From the NCBI GenBank assembly GCA_005881275.1, contig VBEF01000022.1:1-64000 (forward strand): DNA of 64,000 bases, written 5' to 3'. This document shows positions 16,610-25,509 of this stretch, piece by piece. The stretch is from Chloroflexota bacterium. GTDB taxonomy: Bacteria; Chloroflexota; Dormibacteria; Dormibacterales; Dormibacteraceae. Made by a program: the position numbers and the translations under genes. The first letter of the stretch is position 1. Each line of letters starts with the position of its first letter. The notes beneath the pieces were generated by a model that was given only the letters and a program-made list of their open reading frames with translations, was not told where the DNA came from and ran no database searches.

Positions 16610-17998
16610 CTACGCGGCCTTGACGGCACTCACCAGCTTGGTCAGGGAGTCCTTGGCGTCTCCGAAGAACATCACCGTCTTGGGCCCGAACATGAGCTCG
16701 TTGTCGATGCCGGCGAACCCCGGACGCATCGAGCGCTTCATGAAGATGATGTTTTTGGCCTGATCCGCGTTGAGGATCGGCATCCCGTAGATCGGGCTGC
16801 CCGGCGTCGACCGGGCGGCAGGATTGACCACATCGTTCGCGCCGACGATCAGCGCCACGTCGGCGTTCTTGAAATCGTCGTTGACCTGGTCCATCTCTTT
16901 GAGCTGCTCGTAAGGCACGTTCGCCTCGGCGAGCAGCACGTTCATGTGGCCCGGCATGCGCCCGGCGACGGGATGGATCGCGTACTCGACTTCCACCCCG
17001 CGCTTCTCGAGCACGTCGGCCAGCTCTCGTGCGGCGTGCTGCGCCTGGGCGACGGCAAGTCCGTAGCCGGGCACGATGATCACGCGCTGCGAGTAGGCGA
17101 GCAGCGTGCCGAGGTCTTCCGCCGACGCGGACCGAACGTTCCGAGCTTGCCCGCCGCCGGCGACCGCGGCAATCCCCGCCCGCGCCTGGCCGAACGCGCC
17201 GAAGAGGACGTTGGCCAGCGAGCGGCCCATCGCATCGCTCATCAGCTTGGTCAGGAGCGAACCTGACGCGCCGACCAACGTGCCGGCGACGATCAAGGCA
17301 AAGTTGTTGAGCGTGAAGCCGCTCGCCGCCACCGCCAGTCCGGTTGCCGCGTTGAGGAGGGAGATCACGACCGGCATGTCCGCGCCGCCGATGGGAAGTA
17401 CGAACGCCACGCCGAGGATGAGCGCCAGCACCATCAAGGAGAGGAAGGAGAACGGGACGGATGCGATGGCCAGAACAGCCACCGCAAAGCCGACGATGGC
17501 GGCCGCCAGCAAAAGGTTGACGATCTGCTGCCCGGGATAGGTGATCGGCGTCCCGGTCATCAGCTCCTGGAGCTTGGAGAAGGCGACCATGCTGCCCGCG
17601 AACGAGATCGAGCCGATGACGATGCTGAAGACGCTCGGGAACACTTCCGCGAAAGGCGGATGGACCCCCAGCCTCATGAGCTCCGCCACAGCCACGAGCG
17701 CCGCCGCACCGCCGCCCACGCCGTTGAACAGGGCGACCATCTGCGGGATCGCGGTCATGTGGACCAACCGCGCACCCACGGTGCCGACGACCGTGCCGAT
17801 GACCAGGCCGATCGCGATGATCACGATGCCGGCGCTCGTGAAATGCAGCAGCGGGATCGTCGCGCCGAGGGCGATCACCATGCCGGCCGCGGCGGTGAAG
17901 TTGCCGTTGCGCGCGCCCTTGGGCGAGCTGAGCTGCTTCAGGCCGAGGATGAACAGCACCGCCGCCAGCAGATAGGCGAGCGCGAGCAGCGTGTTCAT
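16610..17998 (-). CDS. pntB: NAD(P) transhydrogenase subunit beta
   Basis: 462 residues, normal length. An inner-membrane proton-translocating transhydrogenase subunit that binds NADP(H) and transfers hydride with NAD(H) on the alpha subunit. About eight N-terminal transmembrane helices are followed by the soluble dIII domain, seen in VPGYGLAVAQAQHA, the HPVAGRMPGHMNVLLAEA motif, GANDVVNPAA and IFMKRSMRPGFAG(I)DNELMF. The ATG overlaps the pntA2 stop by 4 bases. Third gene of pntA1-A2-B; supplies NADPH using the proton gradient. Confidence 0.95.
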   Translation of the reverse strand: MNTLLALAYLLAAVLFILGLKQLSSPKGARNGNFTAAAGMVIALGATIPLLHFTSAGIVIIAIGLVIGTVVGTVGARLVHMTAIPQMVALFNGVGGGAAALVAVAELMRLGVHPPFAEVFPSVFSIVIGSISFAGSMVAFSKLQELMTGTPITYPGQQIVNLLLAAAIVGFAVAVLAIASVPFSFLSLMVLALILGVAFVLPIGGADMPVVISLLNAATGLAVAASGFTLNNFALIVAGTLVGASGSLLTKLMSDAMGRSLANVLFGAFGQARAGIAAVAGGGQARNVRSASAEDLGTLLAYSQRVIIVPGYGLAVAQAQHAARELADVLEKRGVEVEYAIHPVAGRMPGHMNVLLAEANVPYEQLKEMDQVNDDFKNADVALIVGANDVVNPAARSTPGSPIYGMPILNADQAKNIIFMKRSMRPGFAGIDNELMFGPKTVMFFGDAKDSLTKLVSAVKAA

Positions 17999-18291
17999 TT
18001 CTTGGGCGCTTGCCTGCCTTTGAACATCTCGAGCATGCGGTCAGTGACCACGAAACCGCCGACCACGTTGGTCGTCGCAAGGGTGACCGCGACGAGGCCG
18101 AGCACGATGGTCACCGGAGAGTTGGCGCCCGCGGCGATGAGCAGCGCGCCGACCAGGATGATGCCGTGGATCGCGTTCGTCCCTGACATCAACGGCGTGT
18201 GCAGGATCGTCGGCACCTTCGAGATGACCTCGAAACCGACGAAGATCGCGAGCACGAAGAAGGTGAGCTCGTTCAGCAGCTCGTTGGTCAT
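17995..18291 (-). CDS. pntA2: NAD(P) transhydrogenase subunit alpha, membrane part
   Basis: 98 residues with three transmembrane helices, equal to the C-terminal membrane domain of E. coli PntA but as a separate polypeptide, the split arrangement common outside enterobacteria. Motifs FVLAIFVGFEVISKVP and HTPLMSGTNAIHGI are diagnostic. ATG 18291 overlaps the pntA1 stop by 4 bases and its stop overlaps pntB by 4 bases. Confidence 0.94.
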   Translation of the reverse strand: MTNELLNELTFFVLAIFVGFEVISKVPTILHTPLMSGTNAIHGIILVGALLIAAGANSPVTIVLGLVAVTLATTNVVGGFVVTDRMLEMFKGRQAPKK

Positions 18292-19418
18292 GCGGCGCCG
18301 ACCATCTGCTTGGCGCGCTCGTTGACGATCTCGCCGCCATGCGTTACGCACGCGCCCTTGGTGATCTCGTCCTGGAAATCGAGCGAGATCGCGCCGTTCT
18401 TGACCAGGTGCAGAAGTAGGTTGGCCACGTTTCTGGCGAACAGCTGACTTGTCGTGAGCGGCATCGTCGAGGGCACGTTGCGCGTGCCAATGATCGTGAC
18501 GCCGCCGACGTCGAGTTCCTTGCCGGGCTGGGTGAGCTCCACGTTGCCGCCCGTGTCGGCAGCAAGGTCGACGATCACCGAGCCGGGTCGCATTCCCTTG
18601 ACCATGTCGCCGGTGACCAACAGCGGGGCCTTGCGGCCAGGGACCGCCGCGGTGGTGATGACGACATCGGACTTTGCGATGTGCTCGCCGATGAGCTCCC
18701 GCTGCTTGCGCAAGAACTCTTCGGACTGCTCACGCGCGTAACCTCCCTCGCCTACCTGGGCTTCGAGCGGGAGCTCGATGAACGTTGCGCCGAGCGACTG
18801 GACCTCTTCCTTGACCGCGGGACGGACGTCATACGACGAGACGACCGCGCCAAGGCGCCGCGCGGTGGCGATCGCCTGGAGGCCGGCAACGCCTGCGCCC
18901 ATGACGAGCACGCGGGTCGGCGCGACCGTGCCGGCGGCCGTCATCATCATCGGAAAGAGCTTGCCGATTCGGTCGGCGGCCATCAGGACCGCCTTGTAGC
19001 CGGCCGCTGAGGCCTGGGAGGAAAGCGCGTCCATCGATTGGGCCCGCGAGATGCGCGGGAGCAGCTCCAGGCTGAACGCGGTGATCCCATGCTGAGCCAG
19101 GGACTTGACGATGTCGCCCTGGGTGGCCGGCTGGAGGAAGCTGATCAGCACGGCGCCCTTCCTCAGGACCGCGATCTCGCTCTCGCGTGGCGCCTGCACC
19201 TTCAGCACGGCGTCAGCGTCGCGCAGCATCGTCCCTCCCCGGCTTGCCACGTTGGCGCCCGCCTGCTGGTACAGGTCGTCCGGGATGAACGCACCCCCTC
19301 CGGCGCCAGCCTCGACGCTGACCTCCAGGCCTGCGGCGACCAGCATTTTCGCCGTGTCGGGGACAAGGGCGACGCGGCGCTCTCCCTGCTCGATCTCCCT
19401 GGGAACGGCGACTCTCAC
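18288..19418 (-). CDS. pntA1: NAD(P) transhydrogenase subunit alpha, NAD-binding part
   Basis: 376 residues from GTG 19418, which gives the usual family beginning VRVAVPREIEQGERRVAL; a TTG at 19439 would add seven residues. The two-domain NAD-binding subunit carries the RDQDR-region equivalent SSQASAAGYKAV and the Rossmann motif VLVMGAGVAGLQAIATARRLGA followed by DVRPAVKEEV. It accepts or donates NAD(H) hydride. First gene of the pnt operon; 78 bases separate it from the divergent korA, so the two redox systems share a promoter region. Confidence 0.93.
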   Translation of the reverse strand: MRVAVPREIEQGERRVALVPDTAKMLVAAGLEVSVEAGAGGGAFIPDDLYQQAGANVASRGGTMLRDADAVLKVQAPRESEIAVLRKGAVLISFLQPATQGDIVKSLAQHGITAFSLELLPRISRAQSMDALSSQASAAGYKAVLMAADRIGKLFPMMMTAAGTVAPTRVLVMGAGVAGLQAIATARRLGAVVSSYDVRPAVKEEVQSLGATFIELPLEAQVGEGGYAREQSEEFLRKQRELIGEHIAKSDVVITTAAVPGRKAPLLVTGDMVKGMRPGSVIVDLAADTGGNVELTQPGKELDVGGVTIIGTRNVPSTMPLTTSQLFARNVANLLLHLVKNGAISLDFQDEITKGACVTHGGEIVNERAKQMVGAA

Positions 19419-19496
19419 GTTCCCGAGGACTGTAAGCAATCGAGGGCGCCCGCTGCAGGCGCGTAGAATCCGTAATCCGCCATCCGAAACAACGAA

Positions 19497-21299
19497 GTGA
19501 CCGAGCCAATCGTCAACGACCTCACCATCCAGGCCGCCACCGTCAACGGTTCAGGCAGCCAGACCGCAAACCTGGTTCTCACCAGAGCGATCTTCCACAT
19601 GGGGATCCCGGTAGCGCCGAAAAACGTCTTTCCCTCCAACATCGAAGGCCTGCCGACCTGGTACCAGCTGCGCATCACGCCCGAAGGGCACATGGCCCGG
19701 TCGGACAAGGTCGACATCCTGGTCGCGTTCAACGTCGCGACCTGGCGAGAGGACCTGAAGACGGTGCGCCCGGGAGGCGCGGTGATCCACGAGGAGGCCT
19801 TCTCCACGGCGGAGGCGCGCACCGACGTCACCTATTACGCGGTGCCGTTCGCCAAGCTCGCGAAGTCGAAGATCCAGAACGACACGCTGCGCAAGCAGCT
19901 CGCCAACATGATCTATGTAGGCGTCGTCGCCGGCCTGCTTGGCATCCCTTGGGAGGCGGTGGAGCATGGCGTGAGGCGCCAGTTCCTCACCAAGCCGAAG
20001 GCGGTGCCTGTAAACCTCGACGCGATCAAGGTCGGCTACGACTACTGGCAGGACAACTTCTCCAAGCAGGACCCTTACAGGCTCGAGCCGATGCAGGGCG
20101 CCGTGGAAGGCAAGGTCCTGGTCGAGGGCAACCAGGCCGCTGCGCTGGGCGCGCTCATGGGCGGTGTCACGGTCGTGGCGTGGTACCCGATCACGCCCTC
20201 CTCCTCTCTCTGTGAGTACCTCGTCGCCTACGCCGACCGCTTTCGCGTCGACACCGCCACCGGCGAGAAGCTGATCTCGGTCGTGCAGGCCGAGGACGAG
20301 CTGGCCGCCGTCGGCATGGCGATCGGCGCCGGCTGGGCGGGCGCTCGCGCCATGACTTCCACCTCCGGGCCTGGCATCTCGCTCATGGCCGAGTTTTCAG
20401 GACTCGCGTATTACGCGGAGGTGCCGGTCGTCATCTTCGACATCCAGCGCATCGGGCCGTCGACCGGCCTTCCGACGCGCACGTCGCAGGCCGACCTGGG
20501 CTTCGTCTACACCCTGTCGCATGGCGATACGAAGCATGTGGTGCTGCTGCCCGGAACCGTGGAGGAGTGCTACGAGCTTGCGCGCGACGCGTTCGACTAC
20601 GCGGACCGCTTCCAGACGCCCGTCTTCGTCCTCTCCGATCTCGACCTCGGCATGAACCTCTGGATGACCCCCGAGTTCAAGTACCCGGACAAGCCCCTCG
20701 ACCGCGGCAAGGTTCTCTCCAAAGACGACCTCGAGCGCCTGGCCGGCGAGTGGGCGCGCTACCGCGACGTGGACGGCGACGGTGTCACGTATCGCACGCT
20801 GCCGGGGACCGACCATCCGGCGGCCGGCTACTTTACCCGCGGCTCGGGCCACGATGAGATGGCCCGTTACACGGAAGGCGCCGATGCGTACGCTCGGAAC
20901 ATGGACCGGCTCTCGCGCAAGCTGGAAACCGCCAGGCATGTCCTGCCCGCCCCGCTGGCGGACGAGGCTGGCGCGCCGATTGCACTGATCGCGTTCGGCT
21001 CAACCCACGCGGCCGTCGTCGAGGCGCGGGAGACGCTTGCCGCCTCGGGCAAGCCGGTCGACTACCTGCGCATCCGGGCGCTGCCCCTGTCGGACGACGT
21101 CGCCGAGTTCGTTCGCCGCCACGACCACGTCTACGTTGTCGAGCAGAACCGCGACGGCCAGCTCTTCGACCTGATCCGCCTGGCGCTCCCTGCGGAGCTG
21201 GTCGGGCGCCTGCGCTCGATCCGCCACTACAACGGCCAGCCCATACCCGCCGTCGCAATCACAGAACCGCTGATGCAGCTGGAGGCCGTACCCGCATGA
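19497..21299 (+). CDS. korA: 2-oxoacid:acceptor oxidoreductase, fused gamma-alpha subunit
   Basis: 600 residues. It decarboxylates a 2-oxoacid (2-oxoglutarate in best-studied relatives) to an acyl-CoA with ferredoxin as acceptor. The N-terminal gamma domain (VNGSGSQTANLVLTRAIFHMG, residues ~1-190) is followed by the alpha pyrimidine-binding domain beginning at VEGNQAAALGALMGGVTVVAWYPITPSS, with AEDELAAVGMAIGAGWAGARAMTSTSGPG. This fusion is the KorA layout. GTG 19497 is the start; the stop overlaps korB by 4 bases. Confidence 0.92.
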   Translation: MTEPIVNDLTIQAATVNGSGSQTANLVLTRAIFHMGIPVAPKNVFPSNIEGLPTWYQLRITPEGHMARSDKVDILVAFNVATWREDLKTVRPGGAVIHEEAFSTAEARTDVTYYAVPFAKLAKSKIQNDTLRKQLANMIYVGVVAGLLGIPWEAVEHGVRRQFLTKPKAVPVNLDAIKVGYDYWQDNFSKQDPYRLEPMQGAVEGKVLVEGNQAAALGALMGGVTVVAWYPITPSSSLCEYLVAYADRFRVDTATGEKLISVVQAEDELAAVGMAIGAGWAGARAMTSTSGPGISLMAEFSGLAYYAEVPVVIFDIQRIGPSTGLPTRTSQADLGFVYTLSHGDTKHVVLLPGTVEECYELARDAFDYADRFQTPVFVLSDLDLGMNLWMTPEFKYPDKPLDRGKVLSKDDLERLAGEWARYRDVDGDGVTYRTLPGTDHPAAGYFTRGSGHDEMARYTEGADAYARNMDRLSRKLETARHVLPAPLADEAGAPIALIAFGSTHAAVVEARETLAASGKPVDYLRIRALPLSDDVAEFVRRHDHVYVVEQNRDGQLFDLIRLALPAELVGRLRSIRHYNGQPIPAVAITEPLMQLEAVPA

Positions 21300-22318
21300 G
21301 CACAGCCCTGAACCGCGCCGGACTCGCACGAGACGCCTACAAGGGTGCCGCCACGACGCTGTGCGCGGGCTGCGGTCACAACTCGATCACGAACCACATG
21401 GTCAAGGCGCTCTACGAGCTGGGGGTCGAACCCCATCTGCTCGCCAAGATGTCGGGCATAGGGTGCTCGTCGAAGACCCCGGCCTACTTCGTCGAGACAG
21501 CACACGGTTTTAACGGCGTCCACGGCCGGATGCCGTCTCTGACCACGGGCGCGCACCTCGCCAACCGCCAGCTGATCATGCTCGGCGTCTCAGGCGACGG
21601 CGACACCGCGTCGATCGGGCTGGGTCAGTTCTTGCACATGATCCGGCGCAACGTCGACTGCACCTACATCATCGAGGACAACGGCACGTACGGCCTGACC
21701 AAGGGCCAGTTCTCGGCCACCGCCGACCTGGGCTCGGTGCAGAAGAAGGGGGCGGTCAACACGTTCCAGCCGATCGACCCATGCGCTGTGGCCCTGGCCC
21801 TCGGCTGCTCCTTCGTCGCACGCTCGTTCAGCGGGGACGGCAAGCAGGTCGTTCCCTTGATCAAGGCGGCGATCGCGCACAGGGGTACGGCAATCCTCGA
21901 CATCATCTCGCCGTGCGTCACCTTCAATGACCACGACGGTTCGACGAAGAGCTACAGCTGGGTCAAAGACCACGAGGAGTCGATCGCCGACGTTTCGTTC
22001 ATCCCCTTCTTCGAAGAGGTCCACGTCGATTACGAGCCCGGCACTGTGCGCGACGTTCAGCTTCACGACGGATCGCACATCGTTCTGAAGAAGCTCGGTG
22101 AGGACCACGACCCCACCGACAGGCAAGCGGCGATCAAGGTCATCGAGGAGGGCCGCGCCGAGGGCCATCTGGTCACCGGCCTGCTCTACGTCGACACGAA
22201 GATGGACGACTTCGCGACCACCGAACACATTCCGCAGCGGCCGCTCAAGGACCTGAGCCAGGACGAGCTGCGGCTGAGCCGCGACCAGTTCTCTCAGTTC
22301 ATGTCTGAGTTCGCCTGA
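21296..22318 (+). CDS. korB: 2-oxoacid:acceptor oxidoreductase, TPP-binding beta subunit
   Basis: 340 residues. CAGCGH near the N-terminus and KMSGIGCSSKTP carry conserved cysteines. The TPP/Mg site is GDGDTASIGLGQF..NVDCTYIIEDNGTYGLTKGQ. No 4Fe-4S ferredoxin domain is fused, as expected for the two-subunit KorAB enzymes; a separate ferredoxin must serve as acceptor. Overlap with korA shows one transcript. Substrate assignment to 2-oxoglutarate rather than pyruvate is by family resemblance only. Confidence 0.92.
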   Translation: MSTALNRAGLARDAYKGAATTLCAGCGHNSITNHMVKALYELGVEPHLLAKMSGIGCSSKTPAYFVETAHGFNGVHGRMPSLTTGAHLANRQLIMLGVSGDGDTASIGLGQFLHMIRRNVDCTYIIEDNGTYGLTKGQFSATADLGSVQKKGAVNTFQPIDPCAVALALGCSFVARSFSGDGKQVVPLIKAAIAHRGTAILDIISPCVTFNDHDGSTKSYSWVKDHEESIADVSFIPFFEEVHVDYEPGTVRDVQLHDGSHIVLKKLGEDHDPTDRQAAIKVIEEGRAEGHLVTGLLYVDTKMDDFATTEHIPQRPLKDLSQDELRLSRDQFSQFMSEFA

Positions 22319-22401
22319 AGACCAAGGCGCCAGTAGCGCTTCACGCGACTCCCCAGGAAATCGCCAAGGGGACAAGGCTCGTTGCTCGACGTGATCCCGC
22401 G

Positions 22402-22968
22402 ATGGCCGAGCTCATCAAGCGCGCTGGTCCCATGCAGCTGCGCAACCCGCTCGACGACAGCTTCGCCGCCCTGATCCGCTCGATCATGTACCAGCAGCTC
22501 GCCGGTGCGGCCGCGACCGCGATTCACGGCCGTTTTCTGAAGCTCTTTGCAGAAGCCCTCTCCCCCACGGCGGTGCTCGCCCTCCCCGTCGGCGCAATGC
22601 GGACCGCCGGGGTGAGCGGACCCAAGGAGGCCGCCATCACAGACCTGGCGCGAAAGGTGGCCGACGGCACAGTCCCGCTGGGCGACGTCGACTCGCTGTC
22701 GGACGACGAGCTCGTCGCCCGCCTCGTCCAGGTCCGTGGGATCGGCCGGTGGACGGCGGAGATGTTCTTGATGTTTCAGCTGCGGCGGCTCGATGTGTGG
22801 CCGGTCGACGACTACGGCGTGCGCAAGGGCTGGACGCTCACGCATGGCAAGCGCGAGATGATCGCGCCTCGCGCCCTGCAGGCAGAAGGCGAGAAGTTCC
22901 GGCCCTACCGGTCGGTCGCCGCCTGGTACTGCTGGCGCGCGGTCGAGAATATCGTGCTTCCCACTTGA
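22402..22968 (+). CDS. DNA-3-methyladenine glycosylase (AlkA-type HhH-GPD)
   Basis: 188 residues. Base-excision repair enzyme for alkylated bases. HhH-GPD motif VRGIGRWTAEMFLMFQL followed by DVWPVDDYGVRKGW with the catalytic Asp intact; SIMYQQLAGAAATAIHGRF is the family's opening helix pair. ATG 22402 is the first usual start, but the frame is open and homologue-like upstream (VARDPAMAELIKR), so translation may begin earlier at a CTG near 22315 just inside the korB end. A 13-bp hairpin begins 2 bases after the stop. Confidence 0.88.
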   Translation: MAELIKRAGPMQLRNPLDDSFAALIRSIMYQQLAGAAATAIHGRFLKLFAEALSPTAVLALPVGAMRTAGVSGPKEAAITDLARKVADGTVPLGDVDSLSDDELVARLVQVRGIGRWTAEMFLMFQLRRLDVWPVDDYGVRKGWTLTHGKREMIAPRALQAEGEKFRPYRSVAAWYCWRAVENIVLPT

Positions 22969-22970
22969 AC

Positions 22971-23000
22971 GTAGGGGGAACCCTGCCGGGTTCCCCCTAC
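22971..23000 (+). terminator. Perfect 13-bp hairpin with TGCC loop after glycosylase stop
   Basis: GTAGGGGGAACCC (22971-22983) pairs fully with GGGTTCCCCCTAC (22988-23000) around a TGCC loop. It starts 2 bases after the stop codon and has no T run afterwards. It looks like an RNA-stabilising or terminator-type hairpin. A structure of the same design lies after selB at 52153-52182. Confidence 0.65.
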
Positions 23001-23141
23001 GCCGGGCCGCTCAACGGCGCCTCACGGTGGTTGACTCGTCGCGACACCCTCCGCGCCGGATTCGCGGCCCTAACCCCCTCCGGCAAGGAAAACTTCGCTA
23101 ACTCGCGACTTCGATTGGGCGCCGGAAATTAGGCGTGGGTT

Positions 23142-23164
23142 GCGGCCGGAGCAAGTCCGGCCGC
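23142..23164 (-). terminator. GC-rich hairpin downstream of the APH-type gene
   Basis: GCGGCCGGA (23142-23150) and TCCGGCCGC (23156-23164) form a 9-bp perfect stem with a 5-base loop, 13 bases beyond the stop of the minus-strand kinase gene. No strong T run follows, so termination is likely but not certain. The 23001-23141 stretch next to it holds no gene that can be supported. Confidence 0.5.
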
Positions 23165-23176
23165 CAGAGTGACGAC

Positions 23177-23830
23177 TTAACGGGCGTACCTCCGCCGCAG
23201 CTTCTCGATCGCCTGGTCTGTCATCGGCGGCCAGCCGTACACCTCGAGAAACGCTCTAGCGAAGCCCTTGCCGAAGTTGTACTGCAGCGTCCAGACCCCC
23301 GCAGCGAGGTCGACTTCCGGATCGCCGAGACCTGACTGACCGACGTCGACCAGGCCGCTGAGCTTTCCGTCCTGGACCAACACGTTGGGCAGGCAGTAAT
23401 CGCCGTGGACGAGGACGTTGCCCCGCTTCCCGACACCGAACGGGCAGCCCGCCGCCTCCGTCGTATGAAGACCGCGAAGGATCTCGCCGAGCGTCTTCGC
23501 CACCCGGTCTGGATCCCAACCGAGCGACGTGTGGTGCATTGGCACGCCGGGGACCTCGTACGTCACAAGCCAGTCATCGCCGAACTCATGGAAGAATCCG
23601 GCGACTTTCGGCACCGGCCAACGGCCCGCGAGCCACGCCAGACGCTCCCGCTCGCCGGCGAGCTCGGCGGCGCGTTTGACGAACATCGTGCCGCCTGCTT
23701 GCCCCGTCAGCCGCCATACGGTGCCCGCCCAGCTCATCCACGCGAACTCTTCCTGAATCGCGCTTCCGCCGAGCACGCTCTCGACCGCGGCACGAACTTG
23801 CGGAGGCAGCGGCAGCGGTGAAGACCTCAT
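23177..23830 (-). CDS. APH(3')-like phosphotransferase
   Basis: 217 residues from ATG 23830; the frame upstream to 24052 is antisense to the peptidase. Kinase-like catalytic loop HGDYCLPNVLV and the metal-binding LVDVGQSGLGDPEVDLA are the hallmarks of the aminoglycoside 3'-phosphotransferase family; FVKRAAELAGERERLAWL provides the ATP-binding Lys and helix. Compared with known resistance enzymes (about 260 residues) it is shorter, and resistance cannot be inferred: many environmental APH-like kinases act on other metabolites. Divergent from the M3 peptidase by 32 bases. Confidence 0.82.
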   Translation of the reverse strand: MRSSPLPLPPQVRAAVESVLGGSAIQEEFAWMSWAGTVWRLTGQAGGTMFVKRAAELAGERERLAWLAGRWPVPKVAGFFHEFGDDWLVTYEVPGVPMHHTSLGWDPDRVAKTLGEILRGLHTTEAAGCPFGVGKRGNVLVHGDYCLPNVLVQDGKLSGLVDVGQSGLGDPEVDLAAGVWTLQYNFGKGFARAFLEVYGWPPMTDQAIEKLRRRYAR

Positions 23831-23862
23831 CCAACGAGCCTCTGTAGCATGTTGCGGCGGGT

Positions 23863-25452
23863 GTGGTGACAGTTCTACCTGGGTCTGCGGACGCGTTCCA
23901 GAACGCGAGCTGGAGCGACATCCTCCCCTATTACGCAGAGCTCGCGGCGCGGCCGCTGGATCGGGCCGACGTCGAGTCCTGGCTGCAGGACTGGTCGATG
24001 CTGGAGTCCCTGGTGGCGGAAGCCACCGCGCTGGCGGGCTTCGCCTATGCAAGCGATACCGCCGACCCCCAGCGCGAGGAAGCGCAGCTGAGGTTCAGCA
24101 GCGAGATCGCGCCCCAGGCCGAGGAGCAGCGGACGAAGCTGCAGCAGCGCCTGGTCAACCTCGATTACGTCCGGCCGGGGCTGGAGACCACCGTGCAGCG
24201 ATTTCGCAACCAGATGGAGCTCTTCTCCCCGGCGAACGTGCCGCTCCACACCGATCTCGCGAAGCTGTCGACGGAGTGGGCGAAGGTGATCGGCGCCATG
24301 ACCGTGGACTGGGACGGCGAGGAGAAGACGCCAGCGCAGATGGCGCCGTTTCTGGAGGACAACGACCGCCAGGTTCGCGAGCGAGCGTTCCGCAAGATGT
24401 TCAAGCCGTACATCGACCAGCGCGATGCGCTGGCGGATCTCTTCGACCGCATGTACGACCTGCGCCAGAACGTCGCCCGCAATGCGGGTTTTGAGAACTT
24501 CCGCGACTACACCCATCGCGAGAAGAACCGGTTTGACTACACGTCGGACGATTGCTTCCGCTTCCACGATGCAGTCGAGCAGGCTGTCGCGCCGGCAGTC
24601 AAGCGCCTGCAGGAACGCCGCCGGGCCCATCTGGGAGTCGCTCGGCTCAGGCCCTGGGACCAATTGGTCGATCCGAAAGGGCGTGCTCCGCTGCGGCCGT
24701 ACAGCGATGTCGATGACTTCATTCAGCGCGCCGGCCGCGTGTTCGCCCACGTGCAGCCTGACTTCAAGCGCGACTTTGAAACGATGGCGGACGCCCGCCT
24801 GCTCGATCTGGACAACCGCAAGGGAAAGGCGCCCGGCGGTTTTTGCGACTCGCTTCCGGTGCGCAAGCTGCCTCTCATCTTCATGAACACCGTCAACGTC
24901 GATGACGACGTGCGCACGCTGCTGCACGAGGCTGGTCACTCGTTTCATGTGTTCGAGACGGCAAACCTTCCGCTGTTGTTCCAGCGGCATCCCGGCGCGG
25001 AGATGGCAGAAGTCGCGTCTATGTCGATGGAGCTGCTCGCTGCGCCCTACATCGACCAGGAGCATGGCGGGTTTTACTCCGAAGCAGATGCGGTGCGTTC
25101 CAGGCGCTGGCTCCTGGAACGCGCCGTGATCTTTTTCACTCACTGCGCATCGGTGGACGCATTCCAGCAATGGATCTACACGGCGCCCGAAGGCCGCGAC
25201 GCGGAGGCACGCGACCGCAAGTGGCTTGAGTTGAGGCGGCGCTTCGAGGGCGACATGGTGGACTGGACCGGGCTGGACTCCGAGCGCGTCGCCCGCTGGT
25301 ACTACCAGCTTCACTTCTTCGAGTTCCCCTTCTACTACATACCGCTGCCGGACCTCTACAAGGCCGCGGGCGCGCGCCTCATCTTTGACAGCGACGGCAT
25401 GCGAGAGCTGATCGAGATGGTCGAGGAAGAGCTCGCGACGTTGGACGCCTGA
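23863..25452 (+). CDS. M3 family oligoendopeptidase (PepF-like)
   Basis: 529 residues, GTG start at 23863. A zinc metallopeptidase that cuts short peptides in the cytoplasm. The active site HEAGHSFHVFE (near residue 354) supplies the two zinc His and catalytic Glu; the third ligand Glu sits about 25 residues on in EMAEVASMSMELL. The N-terminal helical domain and the closing YYIPLPDLYKAAGARL segment agree with the PepF group. Gene-order gives no specific substrate. Confidence 0.92.
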   Translation: MVTVLPGSADAFQNASWSDILPYYAELAARPLDRADVESWLQDWSMLESLVAEATALAGFAYASDTADPQREEAQLRFSSEIAPQAEEQRTKLQQRLVNLDYVRPGLETTVQRFRNQMELFSPANVPLHTDLAKLSTEWAKVIGAMTVDWDGEEKTPAQMAPFLEDNDRQVRERAFRKMFKPYIDQRDALADLFDRMYDLRQNVARNAGFENFRDYTHREKNRFDYTSDDCFRFHDAVEQAVAPAVKRLQERRRAHLGVARLRPWDQLVDPKGRAPLRPYSDVDDFIQRAGRVFAHVQPDFKRDFETMADARLLDLDNRKGKAPGGFCDSLPVRKLPLIFMNTVNVDDDVRTLLHEAGHSFHVFETANLPLLFQRHPGAEMAEVASMSMELLAAPYIDQEHGGFYSEADAVRSRRWLLERAVIFFTHCASVDAFQQWIYTAPEGRDAEARDRKWLELRRRFEGDMVDWTGLDSERVARWYYQLHFFEFPFYYIPLPDLYKAAGARLIFDSDGMRELIEMVEEELATLDA

Positions 25453-25481
25453 CACCATCTTTGACGCCCCTCACCCAACAT

Positions 25482-25504
25482 CCCTCTCCCCTGTGGGCAG
25501 AGGG
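25482..25504. terminator. Bidirectional hairpin between convergent genes
   Basis: CCCTCT (25482-25487) pairs with AGAGGG (25499-25504) and is extended by three further G-C pairs after one mismatch, around a TGT loop. It lies in the 57-base gap where the M3 peptidase and the next glycosylase converge, so it can terminate both. No T run is visible. Confidence 0.5.
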
Positions 25505-25509
25505 TGCCT

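Noticed and set aside
22971-23164. CRISPR array
   Set aside because: The palindromes here are different from each other and not regularly spaced.
23177-23830. Aminoglycoside resistance gene
   Set aside because: Only family-level APH motifs are visible; length and context do not support a resistance call.
23875-25458. 527-residue minus-strand frame
   Set aside because: Mirror of the M3 peptidase, which has an intact HEAGH site and supports the plus strand.
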